This document shows positions 16,763 through 28,452 of a stretch of 64,000 nt of DNA, piece by piece. The DNA lies in assembly GCF_006539185.1 (NCBI RefSeq), contig NZ_BJMN01000007.1:62001-126000 (forward strand). The letters run 5' to 3'. Numbering within the stretch: position 1 is the stretch's first letter; each line of letters opens with the position of its first letter. Origin of the DNA: Streptomyces gardneri (GTDB taxonomy: Bacteria; Actinomycetota; Actinomycetes; Streptomycetales; Streptomycetaceae). Under the pieces are notes generated by a model that was not told where the DNA came from, searched no databases, and saw only the letters and a list, made by a program, of their open reading frames with translations. Made by a program: the position numbers and the translations under genes.

Positions 16763-18676
16763 GTGACGTCAACGATCCATCTCCGTATGCCACTTGGGCA
16801 GCGTTCCCAGCACATGGTGATCTGTGGGGACGACGGTCTCGCCCATCGCCTCGCCGTCGAACTCGACGCCGTGTGCGGCGAGGCGGTCACCGTCGTCCTC
16901 CCTTCACGGCGCGACCAGCACGGCGCCGACATCGCCGCCCTGCACCGTGACCCGCACTCTCCGGTCGAACTGATCGTGGCCCCGGGCCCCGACGAGCGGA
17001 CGCTCCGGGCCGCGGGCGTCGAGCGCGCCGCCGCCCTTGCCCTCACCTATGCCGACGACCAGGTGAACATGACGGCCGCGCTCCTCGCCCGCAGTCTCAA
17101 CCCGTCCATACGCCTGGTCATCCGCATGTATCACCGCGAGCGAGGGCGTCACCTGGAGCGGCTCCTGGACCGGGCCGCAGGTGTTCAGGGTGAGTCGGAC
17201 GCCTCGACGACCGTCCTCTCCGACAGCGACACGGCCGTCCCCGAGCTGGTGGCCGCCGCCGTCGGCGAGGGCCACACCCTTCAGGTCGAGGGAAAGGTCT
17301 TCCGCGGCGTGGTGCGCGCGGCCGGAACATCGCCGCACACCGCCGACCTCGCCACGCTCGCCATCCTTTCCGGGGCGCACGAGAACGACCCGGCGAGCGA
17401 GGACAGCGCCGAGACCGCCGGCCTCGGAGGCACCCAGCTGCTGCCCGACACCAGGACCGCGGACCGCCGTCAGTTCACGCACGGCCGTCTCATGCTCGAA
17501 GAGGTCACTCACCACCACGCGCCGAGAGTCCCGGACGACCGGAGCGCCAGCCGTGCCTGGCTGCGCGCACGGCTCTCGCACCTGCCCTGGAAGGTGTTCC
17601 TCGCACGCGAGGTCCTGGCCGTCTTCGGCGTACTCGCCGCGATCGTCGTCGCTCTCTCCGTGGCCACCTGGCTGGTCGAGGACGGCCCCCTGTGGAGAGC
17701 CGTCTATCTGCCGCTCCTGGACATCTTCACCATGGGCGACCCGGCGACAGGGGAGGGCGAGTCGCCGGCACGGCGGATACTCCAGCTCATCGCCGGCTTC
17801 GTGGGGCTCGCCATCCTGCCGCTGGTGGTCGCCGCGACCATGAACGCCACCGAAGCCTTCCGCTCCGGCTCGGCGAACCAGCCACCCGCTCCGGAGATGG
17901 CCGACCACATCGTCCTCGTCGGCCTGGGGAAGATCGGCACCCGCGTCCTGGCCCGCCTGCGGTCCACCGACCACAGGGTCGTCGTCATCGAGCGCGACCC
18001 GGCGGCCCGCGGCGTCGCCTACGCCCGTGAGCTGGGCATTCCTCTCCTCCTTGAGGACGCGACCGCGCCCGGGGTCCTGGAGCAGGCCAGGATCCGGCAC
18101 AGCAAGTCCCTTCTGGTCGTCACGCACGGTGATGGGGAGAACCTGGACCTCGCGATGGCCGCGCGGGAGATCAACCCGGCGATCCGGGTGGTCATGCGCC
18201 TGTACGACGACGATTTCGCCGCCACCGTGTCCGCCACCATGCGTGCCTCGTACCCCGACGCGCTCACCCGCAGCCGCAGCGTCTCCGCCCTCGCCGCTCC
18301 GGCGTTCGCCGCCGCCATGATGGGCCGCCACGTCCTCGGTGTGATGCCGGTCGAGCGGGGATCGCTGCTCTTCACGGCTGTCGACGTGGCCGGACACCCG
18401 GAGCTGGAGGGGCGCTCGGTCCACGAGGCGTTCCGGGAGAACGAATGGCGGGTCCTCGCCGTAGGGGCGGGGAGTGTTCCACCGGCGGCCGCAGGGGACA
18501 CCCTGGCGGGGATTCGATACGACCGGGCCACCGGCTTCGACTGGCGTCCGGTGCACGGCCGTGTGCTGCGCGCGGGTGACCGCGTGGTGCTGGCGACCAG
18601 CCGACAGGGCTTGGACGTACTAATGTCCGGGGTCCAGCCGCACCCGGGGCGCAGACGCGAACGGGCGGGGGAGTGA
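16763..18676 (+). CDS. Dual-RCK (TrkA-N) protein with two-helix channel-like core
   Basis: The 637-residue protein starts with a TrkA-N/RCK nucleotide-binding domain ([18 protein letters not shown]). Then comes a membrane core of two helices (about 285-310 and 345-365 residues in) separated by a loop with [15 protein letters not shown], and then a second RCK domain ([26 protein letters not shown]) and a TrkA-C-like end. The helix-loop-helix between two RCK domains recalls potassium channels gated by RCK rings, but the selectivity filter TVGYGD is degenerate (TMGDP). It probably handles or senses cations; potassium is inferred from neighbours. GTG 16763 is preceded by CAGGG; a TTG at 16754 and ATG at 16787 are alternatives. 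Confidence 0.82.
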   Translation: MTSTIHLRMPLGQRSQHMVICGDDGLAHRLAVELDAVCGEAVTVVLPSRRDQHGADIAALHRDPHSPVELIVAPGPDERTLRAAGVERAAALALTYADDQVNMTAALLARSLNPSIRLVIRMYHRERGRHLERLLDRAAGVQGESDASTTVLSDSDTAVPELVAAAVGEGHTLQVEGKVFRGVVRAAGTSPHTADLATLAILSGAHENDPASEDSAETAGLGGTQLLPDTRTADRRQFTHGRLMLEEVTHHHAPRVPDDRSASRAWLRARLSHLPWKVFLAREVLAVFGVLAAIVVALSVATWLVEDGPLWRAVYLPLLDIFTMGDPATGEGESPARRILQLIAGFVGLAILPLVVAATMNATEAFRSGSANQPPAPEMADHIVLVGLGKIGTRVLARLRSTDHRVVVIERDPAARGVAYARELGIPLLLEDATAPGVLEQARIRHSKSLLVVTHGDGENLDLAMAAREINPAIRVVMRLYDDDFAATVSATMRASYPDALTRSRSVSALAAPAFAAAMMGRHVLGVMPVERGSLLFTAVDVAGHPELEGRSVHEAFRENEWRVLAVGAGSVPPAAAGDTLAGIRYDRATGFDWRPVHGRVLRAGDRVVLATSRQGLDVLMSGVQPHPGRRRERAGE

Positions 18677-18716
18677 CCTGGTTCCGCGTCGCGAGCCAGG
18701 GAGCCGTAGGAGACGC

Positions 18717-18754
18717 GTCAAGACCGCGCTGCGGGACGTAAGAGCGGCGTTAAC
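18717..18754 (+). promoter_or_regulatory. Direct-repeat operator H before kdpFABC
   Basis: GTAAGA (18738) and GTTAAC (18749) start 11 bp apart; a further GTCAAG lies at 18717. The site is about 85 to 120 bp before the first small gene of the kdp operon and is very like operator B1. Confidence 0.5.
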
Positions 18755-18838
18755 GAAGGCCGATCCGTGGCCGAAAGGCGATTTCCTCATCTCGTCCGAG
18801 AATCCGTTCTTCCTTCTTCCTGCATCCGGGAGCTCACG

Positions 18839-18922
18839 ATGGCCGACGTGGCCTTCGTCGTCACCACGATCGCGATCTTCGCGCTGGTGGCCTTCATCGC
18901 CAAGGGGGTGGCCAAGCTGTGA
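18839..18922 (+). CDS. 27-residue single-helix peptide leading the kdp operon
   Basis: The frame encodes [20 protein letters not shown] then AKGVAKL, one transmembrane helix with a basic tail. GGGAG stands 7 nt before the ATG. Its TGA overlaps the GTG of kdpF by 4 nt, so the two are translationally coupled. It is not KdpF, since the PE(K/R)F ending is missing and a proper KdpF follows. It may be an extra small subunit or a regulator of the Kdp complex; I know no named function. Confidence 0.75.
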   Translation: MADVAFVVTTIAIFALVAFIAKGVAKL

Positions 18923-19008
18923 GTGCCGAGAACATCATCGGTCTGATCGTGGCCGCCGCCCTGCTGGTCTATCTCGTCCTCGCCCTCGTCAAGCCGGAGA
19001 GGTTCTGA
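18919..19008 (+). CDS. kdpF: KdpF, small subunit of the potassium-transporting ATPase
   Basis: A 29-residue single-helix peptide starting at GTG 18919 and ending LVKPERF. KdpF sits beside KdpA in the membrane and stabilises the KdpFABC complex. It overlaps the upstream 27-residue peptide gene by 4 nt and is 8 nt ahead of kdpA. The sequence aligns along its whole length with the orphan KdpF at 15070. Confidence 0.92.
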   Translation: MSAENIIGLIVAAALLVYLVLALVKPERF

Positions 19009-19016
19009 GTACGGAT

Positions 19017-20677
19017 ATGAGTCCTGTTCTTGCTGGAGTCCTCCAGCTTCTGGCGTTGATCGTCGCCCTGGGTCTGTCGTACCGGCCGCTGGGTGACTAC
19101 ATGGCGAAGGTGTACTCCTCGGAGAAGCACTACAAGCCCGAGAAGTGGATCTACAAGGCCATCGGGGCCAACGCGAACACGGAGATGCGCTGGCCCGCGT
19201 ACCTGCGCGGTGTCTTGGCCTTCTCCGCGGTGAGCGTCCTCTTCCTGTATCTGCTGCAGCGGGTGCAGGGTTCGCTGCCCGGCTCGCTGGGCTTCGTGTC
19301 GATCGATCCGGACCAGGCGTTCAACACGGCGGCGTCGTTCGTGGCGAACACCAACTGGCAGTCGTACTACGGCGAGCAGGCCATGGGCCACGTCGTGCAG
19401 ACCGGCGGCCTCGCGGTGCAGAACTTCGTGTCGGCGGCCGTGGGTATGGCCGTGGCCGTCGCGCTGGTGCGTGGCTTCGCCCGGTCCCGAACCGGTGAAC
19501 TGGGCAACTTCTGGTCCGACCTGGTCCGGGGAACGGTCCGCATCCTGCTGCCGATCTCGGTGATCGGCGCGCTCGTGCTCGTCGCCTGCGGCGCGATCCA
19601 GAACTTCGCGGGCATCCACGAGGTCGGTCAGTTCATGGGTGGCGCGCAGCAGTGGAACGGCGGGGCGGTGGCCTCGCAGGAGGTCATCAAGGAGCTGGGC
19701 ACGAACGGCGGCGGTTACTTCAACGCCAACTCGGCCCACCCCTTCGAGAATCCCAATCCGCTGTCGAACCTCTTCGAGATCTACCTGATCCTGGTCATCC
19801 CGTTTGCCCTGACCCGGACGTTCGGCCGGATGGTCGGCTCGATCAAGCAGGGGTACGCGATCCTCGGCACGATGGCCACCATCTGGGTCGTCTTCACCGG
19901 CCTGATGATGTGGACCGAGTTCGCCCACAACGGTCCGGCCTTCGACCTGGCCGGCGGTGCGATGGAGGGCAAGGAGACCCGCTTCGGGATCGGCGGTTCG
20001 TCGCTCTTCGCGGTGGCGACCACGCTCACCTCGACCGGTGCGGTCAACTCCTTCCACTCCTCGTACACGGGCTTCGGCGGCGGGATCACGATGCTGGGCA
20101 TGCAGCTCGGCGAGATCGCGCCCGGCGGTGTCGGTTCCGGCCTCTACGGCATGCTGATCATGGCGGTCATCGCGGTGTTCATCGCCGGTCTGATGGTGGG
20201 CCGCACCCCCGAGTACCTGGGCAAGAAGATCGGCACTCGCGAGATCAAGTTCGCGGCCTGCTACATCCTGATCACCCCGGCTCTGGTGCTCTGCTTCACG
20301 GCGGTCGCGATGGCCCTGGACACCCCGTCGAACTCGATGACGAACTCCGGCGCGCACGGCTTCTCCGAGATCCTCTACGCCTACACCTCGGGTGCGAACA
20401 ACAACGGTTCGGCGTTCGCGGGTCTGAACGCGGACACGCAGTGGTTCAACTCGACCATCGGCATCGCGATGCTGCTCGGCCGGTTCCTGCCGATGGTGTT
20501 CGTGCTCGCGCTGGCCGGCTCGCTCGCCGAGCAGACCCCCGTACCCGAGACCGCGGGCACGCTCCGGACGGAGAAGCCGCTGTTCACCGGCCTCCTGGTC
20601 GGCACGATCATGATCATCACCGGTCTCACCTACTTCCCGGCCCTCGCGCTGGGACCGCTCGCCGAAGGGCTCGCGGC

Positions 20678-20681
<4 letters not shown>
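19017..20681 (+). CDS. kdpA: KdpA, potassium-binding channel-like subunit
   Basis: The 554-residue protein has the usual KdpA length and about ten membrane helices. Four pore-loop signatures of the SKT superfamily are visible: [50 protein letters not shown] and [14 protein letters not shown]. KdpA selects potassium and passes it to KdpB for ATP-driven uptake. It follows kdpF by 8 nt and its stop overlaps the kdpB start (ATGA). Confidence 0.97.
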
Positions 20682-22813
<2,132 letters not shown>

Positions 22814-22818
22814 CCACG

Positions 22819-23484
22819 ATGAACAACTCAGCAGCGAACACCGGCCGCGTGCTCTGGGCGGGCCTGCGCGCCCTCCTCGTCCTCACCGTGATCACGGGTG
22901 TCCTCTACCCGCTGGCCGTCACCGGGATCGCCCAAGTGGCCTTCCCTGGCAAGGCGAACGGCTCCGAGGTGAAGGTGGACGGCAAGGTCGTCGGCTCCGA
23001 GCTCATCGGCCAGACGTACAACCTGCCCCTCAAGGAGGGTGAGGAGACCGCGGCCCCGGACCTGAAGTGGTTCCAGCCGCGCCCCTCGAACGGCCTGGGC
23101 TCCAACAGCGTCAACACCCAGTACTCGATCATCCTCTCCGGCGCCACGAACCGTTCCGGTGACAACGAGGATCTGATCACCTGGGTCAAGGACGCGAAGG
23201 CGGCCGTGATCAAGGACAACTCGGTGAACGGCTACACGGTGAAGCCGTCGGACGTGCCCGCCGATGCGGTCACCTCCTCCGGCTCCGGCCTGGACCCGCA
23301 CATCTCCCCGGAGTACGCGAAGCTCCAGGTCCACCGGATCGCCGAGAAGAACAACCTCGACGTCAAGCCGGTGGAGAAGCTCGTCGCCGACCACACCGAC
23401 GACCGGATCCTCGGCTTCATCGGTGAGCCGCGCGTCAATGTCCTCCAGCTCAACATCGCGCTCAAGGAATTGACCAAGGGCTGA
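22819..23484 (+). CDS. kdpC: KdpC, accessory subunit of the potassium ATPase
   Basis: A 221-residue protein with one N-terminal membrane helix (LWAGLRALLVLTVITGVLYPLAV) and an external domain holding the family signatures FQPRPSNGLGSNSVNTQYS, SGSGLDPHISPEYA and RVNVLQLNIAL. KdpC assists potassium binding by KdpA. It begins 5 nt after kdpB. A very stable hairpin after its stop separates it from kdpE. Confidence 0.97.
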   Translation: MNNSAANTGRVLWAGLRALLVLTVITGVLYPLAVTGIAQVAFPGKANGSEVKVDGKVVGSELIGQTYNLPLKEGEETAAPDLKWFQPRPSNGLGSNSVNTQYSIILSGATNRSGDNEDLITWVKDAKAAVIKDNSVNGYTVKPSDVPADAVTSSGSGLDPHISPEYAKLQVHRIAEKNNLDVKPVEKLVADHTDDRILGFIGEPRVNVLQLNIALKELTKG

Positions 23485-23504
23485 TGGCCTTATCGAAGCG
23501 GCAT

Positions 23505-23547
23505 GGGAGCCGGCGGACCCGGGAGTGCCCCGGGTCCGCCGGCTCCC
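23505..23547 (+). terminator. 19-bp stem hairpin between kdpC and kdpE
   Basis: GGGAGCCGGCGGACCCGGG (23505-23523) pairs perfectly with 23529-23547 around a 5-nt loop, 20 nt past the kdpC stop. It should terminate most kdpFABC transcripts and lower expression of kdpED. Confidence 0.8.
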
Positions 23548-23608
23548 GCAGCACGACGAACGACACGAACTACACGAACCGCACGTACAAGAGGAAGGCA
23601 GCACGCCG

Positions 23609-24301
23609 ATGACGCGGGTGCTGGTGGTCGAGGACGACGCGCAGCTCGCACGAGCGCTGGTGATCAACTTGCAGGCGCGCCGATACGTGGTGGATGCGGC
23701 ACCGGACGGTGCCACGGCGCTGTCCCTCGCCGCTTCCGAGCCACCGGACGTGTTGATCGTCGACCTGGGGCTGCCGGACATGGACGGCGTCGACGTCATC
23801 AGGGCGTTGCGGCGCTGGAGCCGTTCCCCCGTGCTCGTCCTTTCGGCGCGTAGCGGTTCCGAGGACAAGATCCGTGCCCTCGACGCGGGCGCGGACGACT
23901 ACATGACCAAGCCCTTCAGCATGGACGAGCTCCTGGCCCGGCTGCGGGCCGCCACCCGGCGTACGGCCGAGGCGCCGGCGGAGTCACCGGCCACGGGTGG
24001 CGGCCGGGTCGTCACCGATGAGTTCACCGTCGACCTGGTGGCGAAGAAGGTGAAGCGTGTGGACCGGGACGTACGGCTCACCCCGACCGAATGGCATCTG
24101 CTGGAAATACTGATCTGCAACCCGGGGCGGCTCATCAGCCAGCGCCGGCTGCTCCAGGAGGTATGGGGCCCGAGCTACAGCACCAAGACGAACTACCTCC
24201 GGGTCTACATGGCCCAGCTGCGGCGCAAACTGGAAGTGGACCCGTCGCATCCTCGCTATTTGATCACCGAACCCGGTATGGGTTACCGGTTCGAACCGTA
24301 G
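23609..24301 (+). CDS. kdpE: KdpE, OmpR-family response regulator
   Basis: The 230-residue regulator starts at ATG 23609 after GAGGAAGG. VEDDAQLARAL, LIVDLGLPDMDG and TKPF mark the receiver; RLTPTEWHLLE, TNYLRVYMAQLRRKLE and GMGYRFE mark the winged helix. KdpE is phosphorylated by KdpD and activates kdpFABC under potassium limitation or osmotic stress. It precedes kdpD by 14 nt. It is the most likely protein to bind the 11-bp direct repeats spread through this region, although the KdpE copy at the window start is equally possible. Confidence 0.95.
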   Translation: MTRVLVVEDDAQLARALVINLQARRYVVDAAPDGATALSLAASEPPDVLIVDLGLPDMDGVDVIRALRRWSRSPVLVLSARSGSEDKIRALDAGADDYMTKPFSMDELLARLRAATRRTAEAPAESPATGGGRVVTDEFTVDLVAKKVKRVDRDVRLTPTEWHLLEILICNPGRLISQRRLLQEVWGPSYSTKTNYLRVYMAQLRRKLEVDPSHPRYLITEPGMGYRFEP

Positions 24302-24315
24302 GAGAGACGCAGTAC

Positions 24316-26859
24316 ATGGGACGCGGAAAGCTGCGCATCTACCTGGGAGCGGCGCCGGGCGTCGGCAAGACGTACTCCATGCTCTCCGAGGGGCACCGGC
24401 GCGTCGAACGCGGTACGGACTGCGTCGTCGCCTTCGTGGAGCACCACAACCGGCCACGGACCGAGGTCATGCTGCACGGCCTGGAGATGATTCCGCGCCG
24501 GACGATCGAGTACCGAGGCACCTCCTTCACGGAAATGGACGTGGACGCCATCCTGGCGCGGCGGCCCGCCGTCGCGCTCGTCGACGAGCTGCCGCACACG
24601 AACGTGCCGGGCTCGCGGAACGCCAAGCGCTGGCAGGACGTCGAGGAGCTGCTCGCGGCTGGTATCGACGTCGTGTCGACCGTCAACATCCAGCACCTGG
24701 AGTCCCTCGGGGATGTCGTCGAGGCGATCACGGGTATCCGGCAGAAGGAGACCGTCCCCGACGAGGTCGTCCGCCGCGCCGACCAGATCGAACTGGTCGA
24801 CATGTCGCCCCAGGCGCTGCGCCGCCGCATGGCGCACGGCAACATCTACAAGTCGGACAAGGTCGACGCGGCCCTCTCCAACTACTTCCGCCCCGGCAAC
24901 CTGACCGCCCTCCGCGAACTGGCCCTGCTGTGGACGGCCGATCGGGTCGACGAGTACCTCCAGGAGTACCGGACCGAGCACCGTGTCTCCAAGATCTGGG
25001 GCTCGCGGGAACGCATCGTCGTCGGCCTCACCGGCGGCCCGGAGGGACGGACCTTGATACGCCGCGCGGTGCGGCTGGCCGAGAAGGGCGCGGGTGGCGA
25101 GGTCCTCGCTGTCTACATCTCGCGCAGCGACGGTCTGACCTCGGCATCCCCGAAGGAGCTGGCGGTCCAGCGGACCCTCGTCGAGGACCTCGGCGGCACC
25201 TTCCACCACGTCGTCGGCGACGACGTCTCCGCGGGGCTGCTCGAATTCGCGCGCGGGGTGAACGCCACCCAGATCGTGCTCGGGGTGAGCCGCCGCCGCT
25301 CCTGGCAGTACCTCTTCGGCCCCGGTGTCAGCGGGACGGTCGCCCGCGAATCCGGGCCCGACCTCGACGTCCACATCGTCACCCACGACGAGGCGGCGAA
25401 GGGCCGTCGGCTGCCCGGTCCCGGGGGCGCCCGGCTCGGCCGGTCCCGGACCATCTGGGGCTGGCTCGTGGGCCTGGCCGGTCCGGCGCTGCTCACTCTG
25501 CTGCTCAGTACCGCCGCCCCCGACGTGGGCCTGGCCAACGACGTCCTCCTCTACCTCACGCTTACCGTCGCGGCAGCGCTCCTGGGCGGGCTCAAGCCGG
25601 CCCTTGCCTCCGCGGCCTTCGGATCGCTGCTCCTGAACTGGTTCTTCACCCCGCCGATACACCAGCTCACCATCGCCGACCCGCGCAACATCGTCGCCCT
25701 GGTGATCTTCGTGGGGGTGGCGATCTCGGTGGCCTCGGTCGTGGACCTGGCAGCCCGCCGGACGCACCAGGCCGCCCGCCTGCGGGCCGAGTCGGAGACC
25801 CTGTCCTTCCTCGCCGGGAGCGTGCTGCGGGGCGAGACGACGCTCGAAGCGCTCCTCGAACGGGTCCGGGAGACCTTCTCCATGGAGTCGGTCGCCCTCC
25901 TGGAACGCCCCGACGAGACGGAGCCGTGGTCCTGCGTCGCCGTCGTCGGCCACCGGCCGTGCGACCGCCCGGAGGACGCGGACGTGGACATGCCCGTCGG
26001 CGACCACCTCGCGCTCGCGCTCACCGGCCGAGTGCTGCCCGCCGAGGACCGGCGGGTCCTCGGCGCCTTCGCAGCCCAGGCAGCCGTCGTCCTCGACCGG
26101 CAGCGGCTCGTAGGAGAGGCGGAAGAGGCCCGGAAGCTCGCCGAGGGCAACAAGATCCGTACGTCACTCCTCGCCGCCGTCAGCCACGACCTGCGCACCC
26201 CGCTCGCCGGCATCAAGGCCTCCGTCACCTCCCTCCGCTCCGACGACGTCGAGTGGTCGGAGGACGACCGGGCCGAACTCCTCGAAGGCATCGAGGACGG
26301 CGCCGACCGCCTCGACCACCTCGTCGGCAACCTCCTCGACATGTCCCGCCTGGAGACAGGCACCGTCACCGCCGTCATCCGGGAGACCGACCTCGACGAG
26401 GTGGTGCCGATGGCACTGCTGGGAGTCCCCGAGGACAGTGTCGAGCTCGACATCCCCGAGACGCTGCCGATGGTGGCAGTCGACCGCGGCCTCCTGGAGC
26501 GGGCCGTCGCCAACATCGTCGAGAACGCCGTCAAGTACAGCCCCGACGGCGTGCCCGTCCTCGTCTCGGCGAGCGCCCTCGCCGACCGCGTGGAACTGCG
26601 CGTCGTCGACCGGGGCCCCGGCGTCCCCGACGAAGCCAAGGAGCGTGTCTTCGGCGCCTTCCAGCGCTACGGCGACGCCCCGCGCGGCGAGGGAGTCGGC
26701 CTCGGCCTGGCGGTGGCGCGGGGGTTCGTGGAGGCGATGGGCGGAACTCTGACCGCGGAGGACACCCCCGGCGGGGGCCTGACCATGACGGTCACCCTGC
26801 GGATGGCCGCCGGCGCCGTGCCGTCCGTACCGGACCTGGCGGCCGAGGCGACCACCTGA
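24316..26859 (+). CDS. kdpD: KdpD, potassium/osmotic sensor histidine kinase
   Basis: The 847-residue protein shows the whole KdpD layout: an N-terminal KdpD domain with Walker A GAAPGVGKT, a universal-stress-protein domain (IVVGLTGGPEGRTLIRRA), four closely spaced helices of DUF4118 (about 385-490), a GAF domain, HisKA with AVSHDLRTPLAG (His near residue 624) and a HATPase domain with NIVENAVKYSP, DRGPGVP and GVGLGLAVARGF. It senses potassium and turgor and phosphorylates KdpE. ATG 24316 follows GGAGAG. In several bacteria the USP domain binds c-di-AMP; whether it does so here is not visible. Confidence 0.96.
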   Translation: MGRGKLRIYLGAAPGVGKTYSMLSEGHRRVERGTDCVVAFVEHHNRPRTEVMLHGLEMIPRRTIEYRGTSFTEMDVDAILARRPAVALVDELPHTNVPGSRNAKRWQDVEELLAAGIDVVSTVNIQHLESLGDVVEAITGIRQKETVPDEVVRRADQIELVDMSPQALRRRMAHGNIYKSDKVDAALSNYFRPGNLTALRELALLWTADRVDEYLQEYRTEHRVSKIWGSRERIVVGLTGGPEGRTLIRRAVRLAEKGAGGEVLAVYISRSDGLTSASPKELAVQRTLVEDLGGTFHHVVGDDVSAGLLEFARGVNATQIVLGVSRRRSWQYLFGPGVSGTVARESGPDLDVHIVTHDEAAKGRRLPGPGGARLGRSRTIWGWLVGLAGPALLTLLLSTAAPDVGLANDVLLYLTLTVAAALLGGLKPALASAAFGSLLLNWFFTPPIHQLTIADPRNIVALVIFVGVAISVASVVDLAARRTHQAARLRAESETLSFLAGSVLRGETTLEALLERVRETFSMESVALLERPDETEPWSCVAVVGHRPCDRPEDADVDMPVGDHLALALTGRVLPAEDRRVLGAFAAQAAVVLDRQRLVGEAEEARKLAEGNKIRTSLLAAVSHDLRTPLAGIKASVTSLRSDDVEWSEDDRAELLEGIEDGADRLDHLVGNLLDMSRLETGTVTAVIRETDLDEVVPMALLGVPEDSVELDIPETLPMVAVDRGLLERAVANIVENAVKYSPDGVPVLVSASALADRVELRVVDRGPGVPDEAKERVFGAFQRYGDAPRGEGVGLGLAVARGFVEAMGGTLTAEDTPGGGLTMTVTLRMAAGAVPSVPDLAAEATT

Positions 26860-26875
26860 CACGGGCGTGCCGGGG

Positions 26876-27163
26876 TCAGTCCCGGTGCTCGTCCGCCGAT
26901 TCCTTCAACAGCTGCTCCAGCTGACTCCCGGCCTCGTCGTACCCGGCGTCGGAGATCCGTTGCAGCTCGCGCAGGTCGCCGGCCGCGGCCGCGCGTCGGG
27001 CGAGGAGGAGCCCGGCGCGCAGGGATCCCTCGTCCAGCAGTTCGCTCAGCTCGTCGAGGTCACCGGCTGCGTCGACAAGGTCGGCCAGCCGGTCCAACGC
27101 GGTCTCGTTGCCCTCGTCGGCCAGCTCGCGCAGGGTCTCCCGATCGATGTTCGTGTTCTCCAT
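26876..27163 (-). CDS. Small helical repeat-like protein beside a MerR regulator
   Basis: A 95-residue acidic, fully helical protein: LRELADEGNETALDRLADL, DLDELSELLDEGSLRAGLLL and DLRELQRISDAGYDEAGSQL look like three degenerate helical-hairpin units reminiscent of Sel1/HEAT-type repeats. No catalytic motif. ATG 27163. It is divergent from the MerR gene at 27218 with the MerR-type dyad in the 54-bp gap, so it is probably that regulator's target. Function unknown. Confidence 0.65.
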   Translation of the reverse strand: MENTNIDRETLRELADEGNETALDRLADLVDAAGDLDELSELLDEGSLRAGLLLARRAAAAGDLRELQRISDAGYDEAGSQLEQLLKESADEHRD

Positions 27164-27177
27164 GACGCCATGGTGCG

Positions 27178-27201
27178 ACCCTGCCCCAGGGGAAAGGTCA
27201 A
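27178..27201 (-). promoter_or_regulatory. MerR-type dyad between divergent genes
   Basis: A 21-bp near-perfect dyad, ACC-CTGCCCC-A-GGGGAAA-GGT (27178-27198), overlaps a minus-strand -35 element TTGACC (27196-27201). The matching -10 is weak, as expected for a promoter that needs MerR distortion. Confidence 0.6.
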
Positions 27202-27217
27202 GTGCGACGATGGCCGG

Positions 27218-27949
27218 GTGATCACCATCGGGCAACTGGCCGCCTATGTCGGAGTGTCGATCAAGACCATCCGCGTCTACCACGACAAGGGGCTGCTCCC
27301 CGAGCCCGACCGCGATGCGTCCGGCTACCGGCGATACGACGCCGACGACGCCATCGACCTGATCAAGATCCGGACGCTCGCCGAAGCCGGCGTCCCCCTG
27401 GCCCGTATCCGAGAGCTGAGAGCGGCGACCGACGGGGAGTTCCGGGAGGCACTGAGCGAGATCGACGAGGAGCTCACCGCACGCATCAGGGACCTGCGGG
27501 CGACACAGGCGCGCCTTCGCCGACTCGTCGCCGGGCAGCCGGCACCGGTACCTGCCGAGGTCGCTGCCCACCTGGAGCACCTGGCCCGCTGGGGATTCAC
27601 CCCGTGGTGGGTCGATCTGCAACGCGACCTGTGGATCCTCGTCTTCGCCACCCACCCGGACCACGCGATCACTCTGTTCCACGACCAGGCCGAGTCCCTG
27701 GCCGAGCCGGCCCTACGGCAGCTCTTCCTCGACTACGACCGCGCGCACGACCTCGACGCCCGGGATCCCCGCATCGACGACCTCGCCCGCCGCATGGTCC
27801 AGGCGACCAAGGCTCGCTACGGCTCCGAGGAGCTGCCCCACCTGGATGAGGACTCCGGCATCCCTTCACTGATCCAAGGCACGGTCAACGCCTCGTCTCC
27901 TGCGTGGCGGCGAATCGACGCGCTGGTTCGGCAACAGCTCAACGCGTGA
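27218..27949 (+). CDS. MerR-family transcriptional regulator
   Basis: The 243-residue protein has the MerR DNA-binding domain ITIGQLAAYVGVSIKTIRVYHDKGLLPEPDRD with YRRYDADDAIDLIKIRTLAEAGVPL, a dimerisation coiled coil, and a C-terminal helical domain of about 130 residues (WGFTPWWVDLQRDLWI, RAHDLDARDPRIDDLARRM) that may bind a ligand, as in the TipAL class. GTG 27218 is the first plausible start. It is divergent from the 95-residue helical protein and probably controls it through the dyad between them. Confidence 0.82.
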   Translation: MITIGQLAAYVGVSIKTIRVYHDKGLLPEPDRDASGYRRYDADDAIDLIKIRTLAEAGVPLARIRELRAATDGEFREALSEIDEELTARIRDLRATQARLRRLVAGQPAPVPAEVAAHLEHLARWGFTPWWVDLQRDLWILVFATHPDHAITLFHDQAESLAEPALRQLFLDYDRAHDLDARDPRIDDLARRMVQATKARYGSEELPHLDEDSGIPSLIQGTVNASSPAWRRIDALVRQQLNA

Positions 27950-28086
27950 GGCGAAATTGCCGGATGCGCTGACACTGCCCAGAGGGTCGGACGTGAAGAT
28001 CCTGCGCTTCGCGGATCGCAGAGTCCGGTCCGCGTTCACCGAACCCTGGCAGCCTCCACTACTCGGTGATACTGTATAGCAGTACT

Positions 28087-28104
28087 CGGTACTACGGAGT
28101 ACCG
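28087..28104 (+). promoter_or_regulatory. PadR-type operator
   Basis: CGGTACT (28087-28093) and AGTACCG (28098-28104) form a perfect 7-bp inverted repeat around ACGG, 22 bp before the PadR start. Further AGTACT-like copies lie at 28072-28086. Likely the autorepression site. Confidence 0.65.
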
Positions 28105-28125
28105 CTAGGCCGAGGAGGACTCGCG

Positions 28126-28452
28126 ATGGAAGACCTGACGGAGATGCTGAAGGGCACGCTCGAGGGGTGCGTGCTCGAGATCATCGGCAGCGAGGAAACC
28201 TACGGGTACGCCATCACCCGTCAGCTGAACGAGCTCGGCTTCGCCGACGTCGTCGAGGGGACGGTGTACACCATCCTGCTGCGGCTGGAGAGGAACAAGC
28301 TCGTCCAGGTGACGAAGCGGCCGTCCGGTGTCGGTCCGCCGCGTAAGTTCTACGCGCTCAACGACGCCGGACGCGAGGAGCTCGCGAAGTTCTGGGCGAA
28401 ATGGCAGTACGTCTCATCACGCATCGACAGGCTCAAGGAGGGCGGGAGATGA
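28126..28452 (+). CDS. PadR-family repressor
   Basis: A 108-residue winged-helix protein: MLKGTLEGCVLEIIGSEETYGYAI, LNELGFADVVEGTVYTILLRLE, KRPSGVGPPRKFYALNDAGR and a C-terminal dimerisation helix are diagnostic. ATG 28126 follows GAGGAGG. Its stop overlaps the next start (ATGA). PadR proteins of this kind repress adjacent multidrug exporters and respond to the drug, which fits the ABC exporter two genes downstream. Confidence 0.92.
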   Translation: MEDLTEMLKGTLEGCVLEIIGSEETYGYAITRQLNELGFADVVEGTVYTILLRLERNKLVQVTKRPSGVGPPRKFYALNDAGREELAKFWAKWQYVSSRIDRLKEGGR

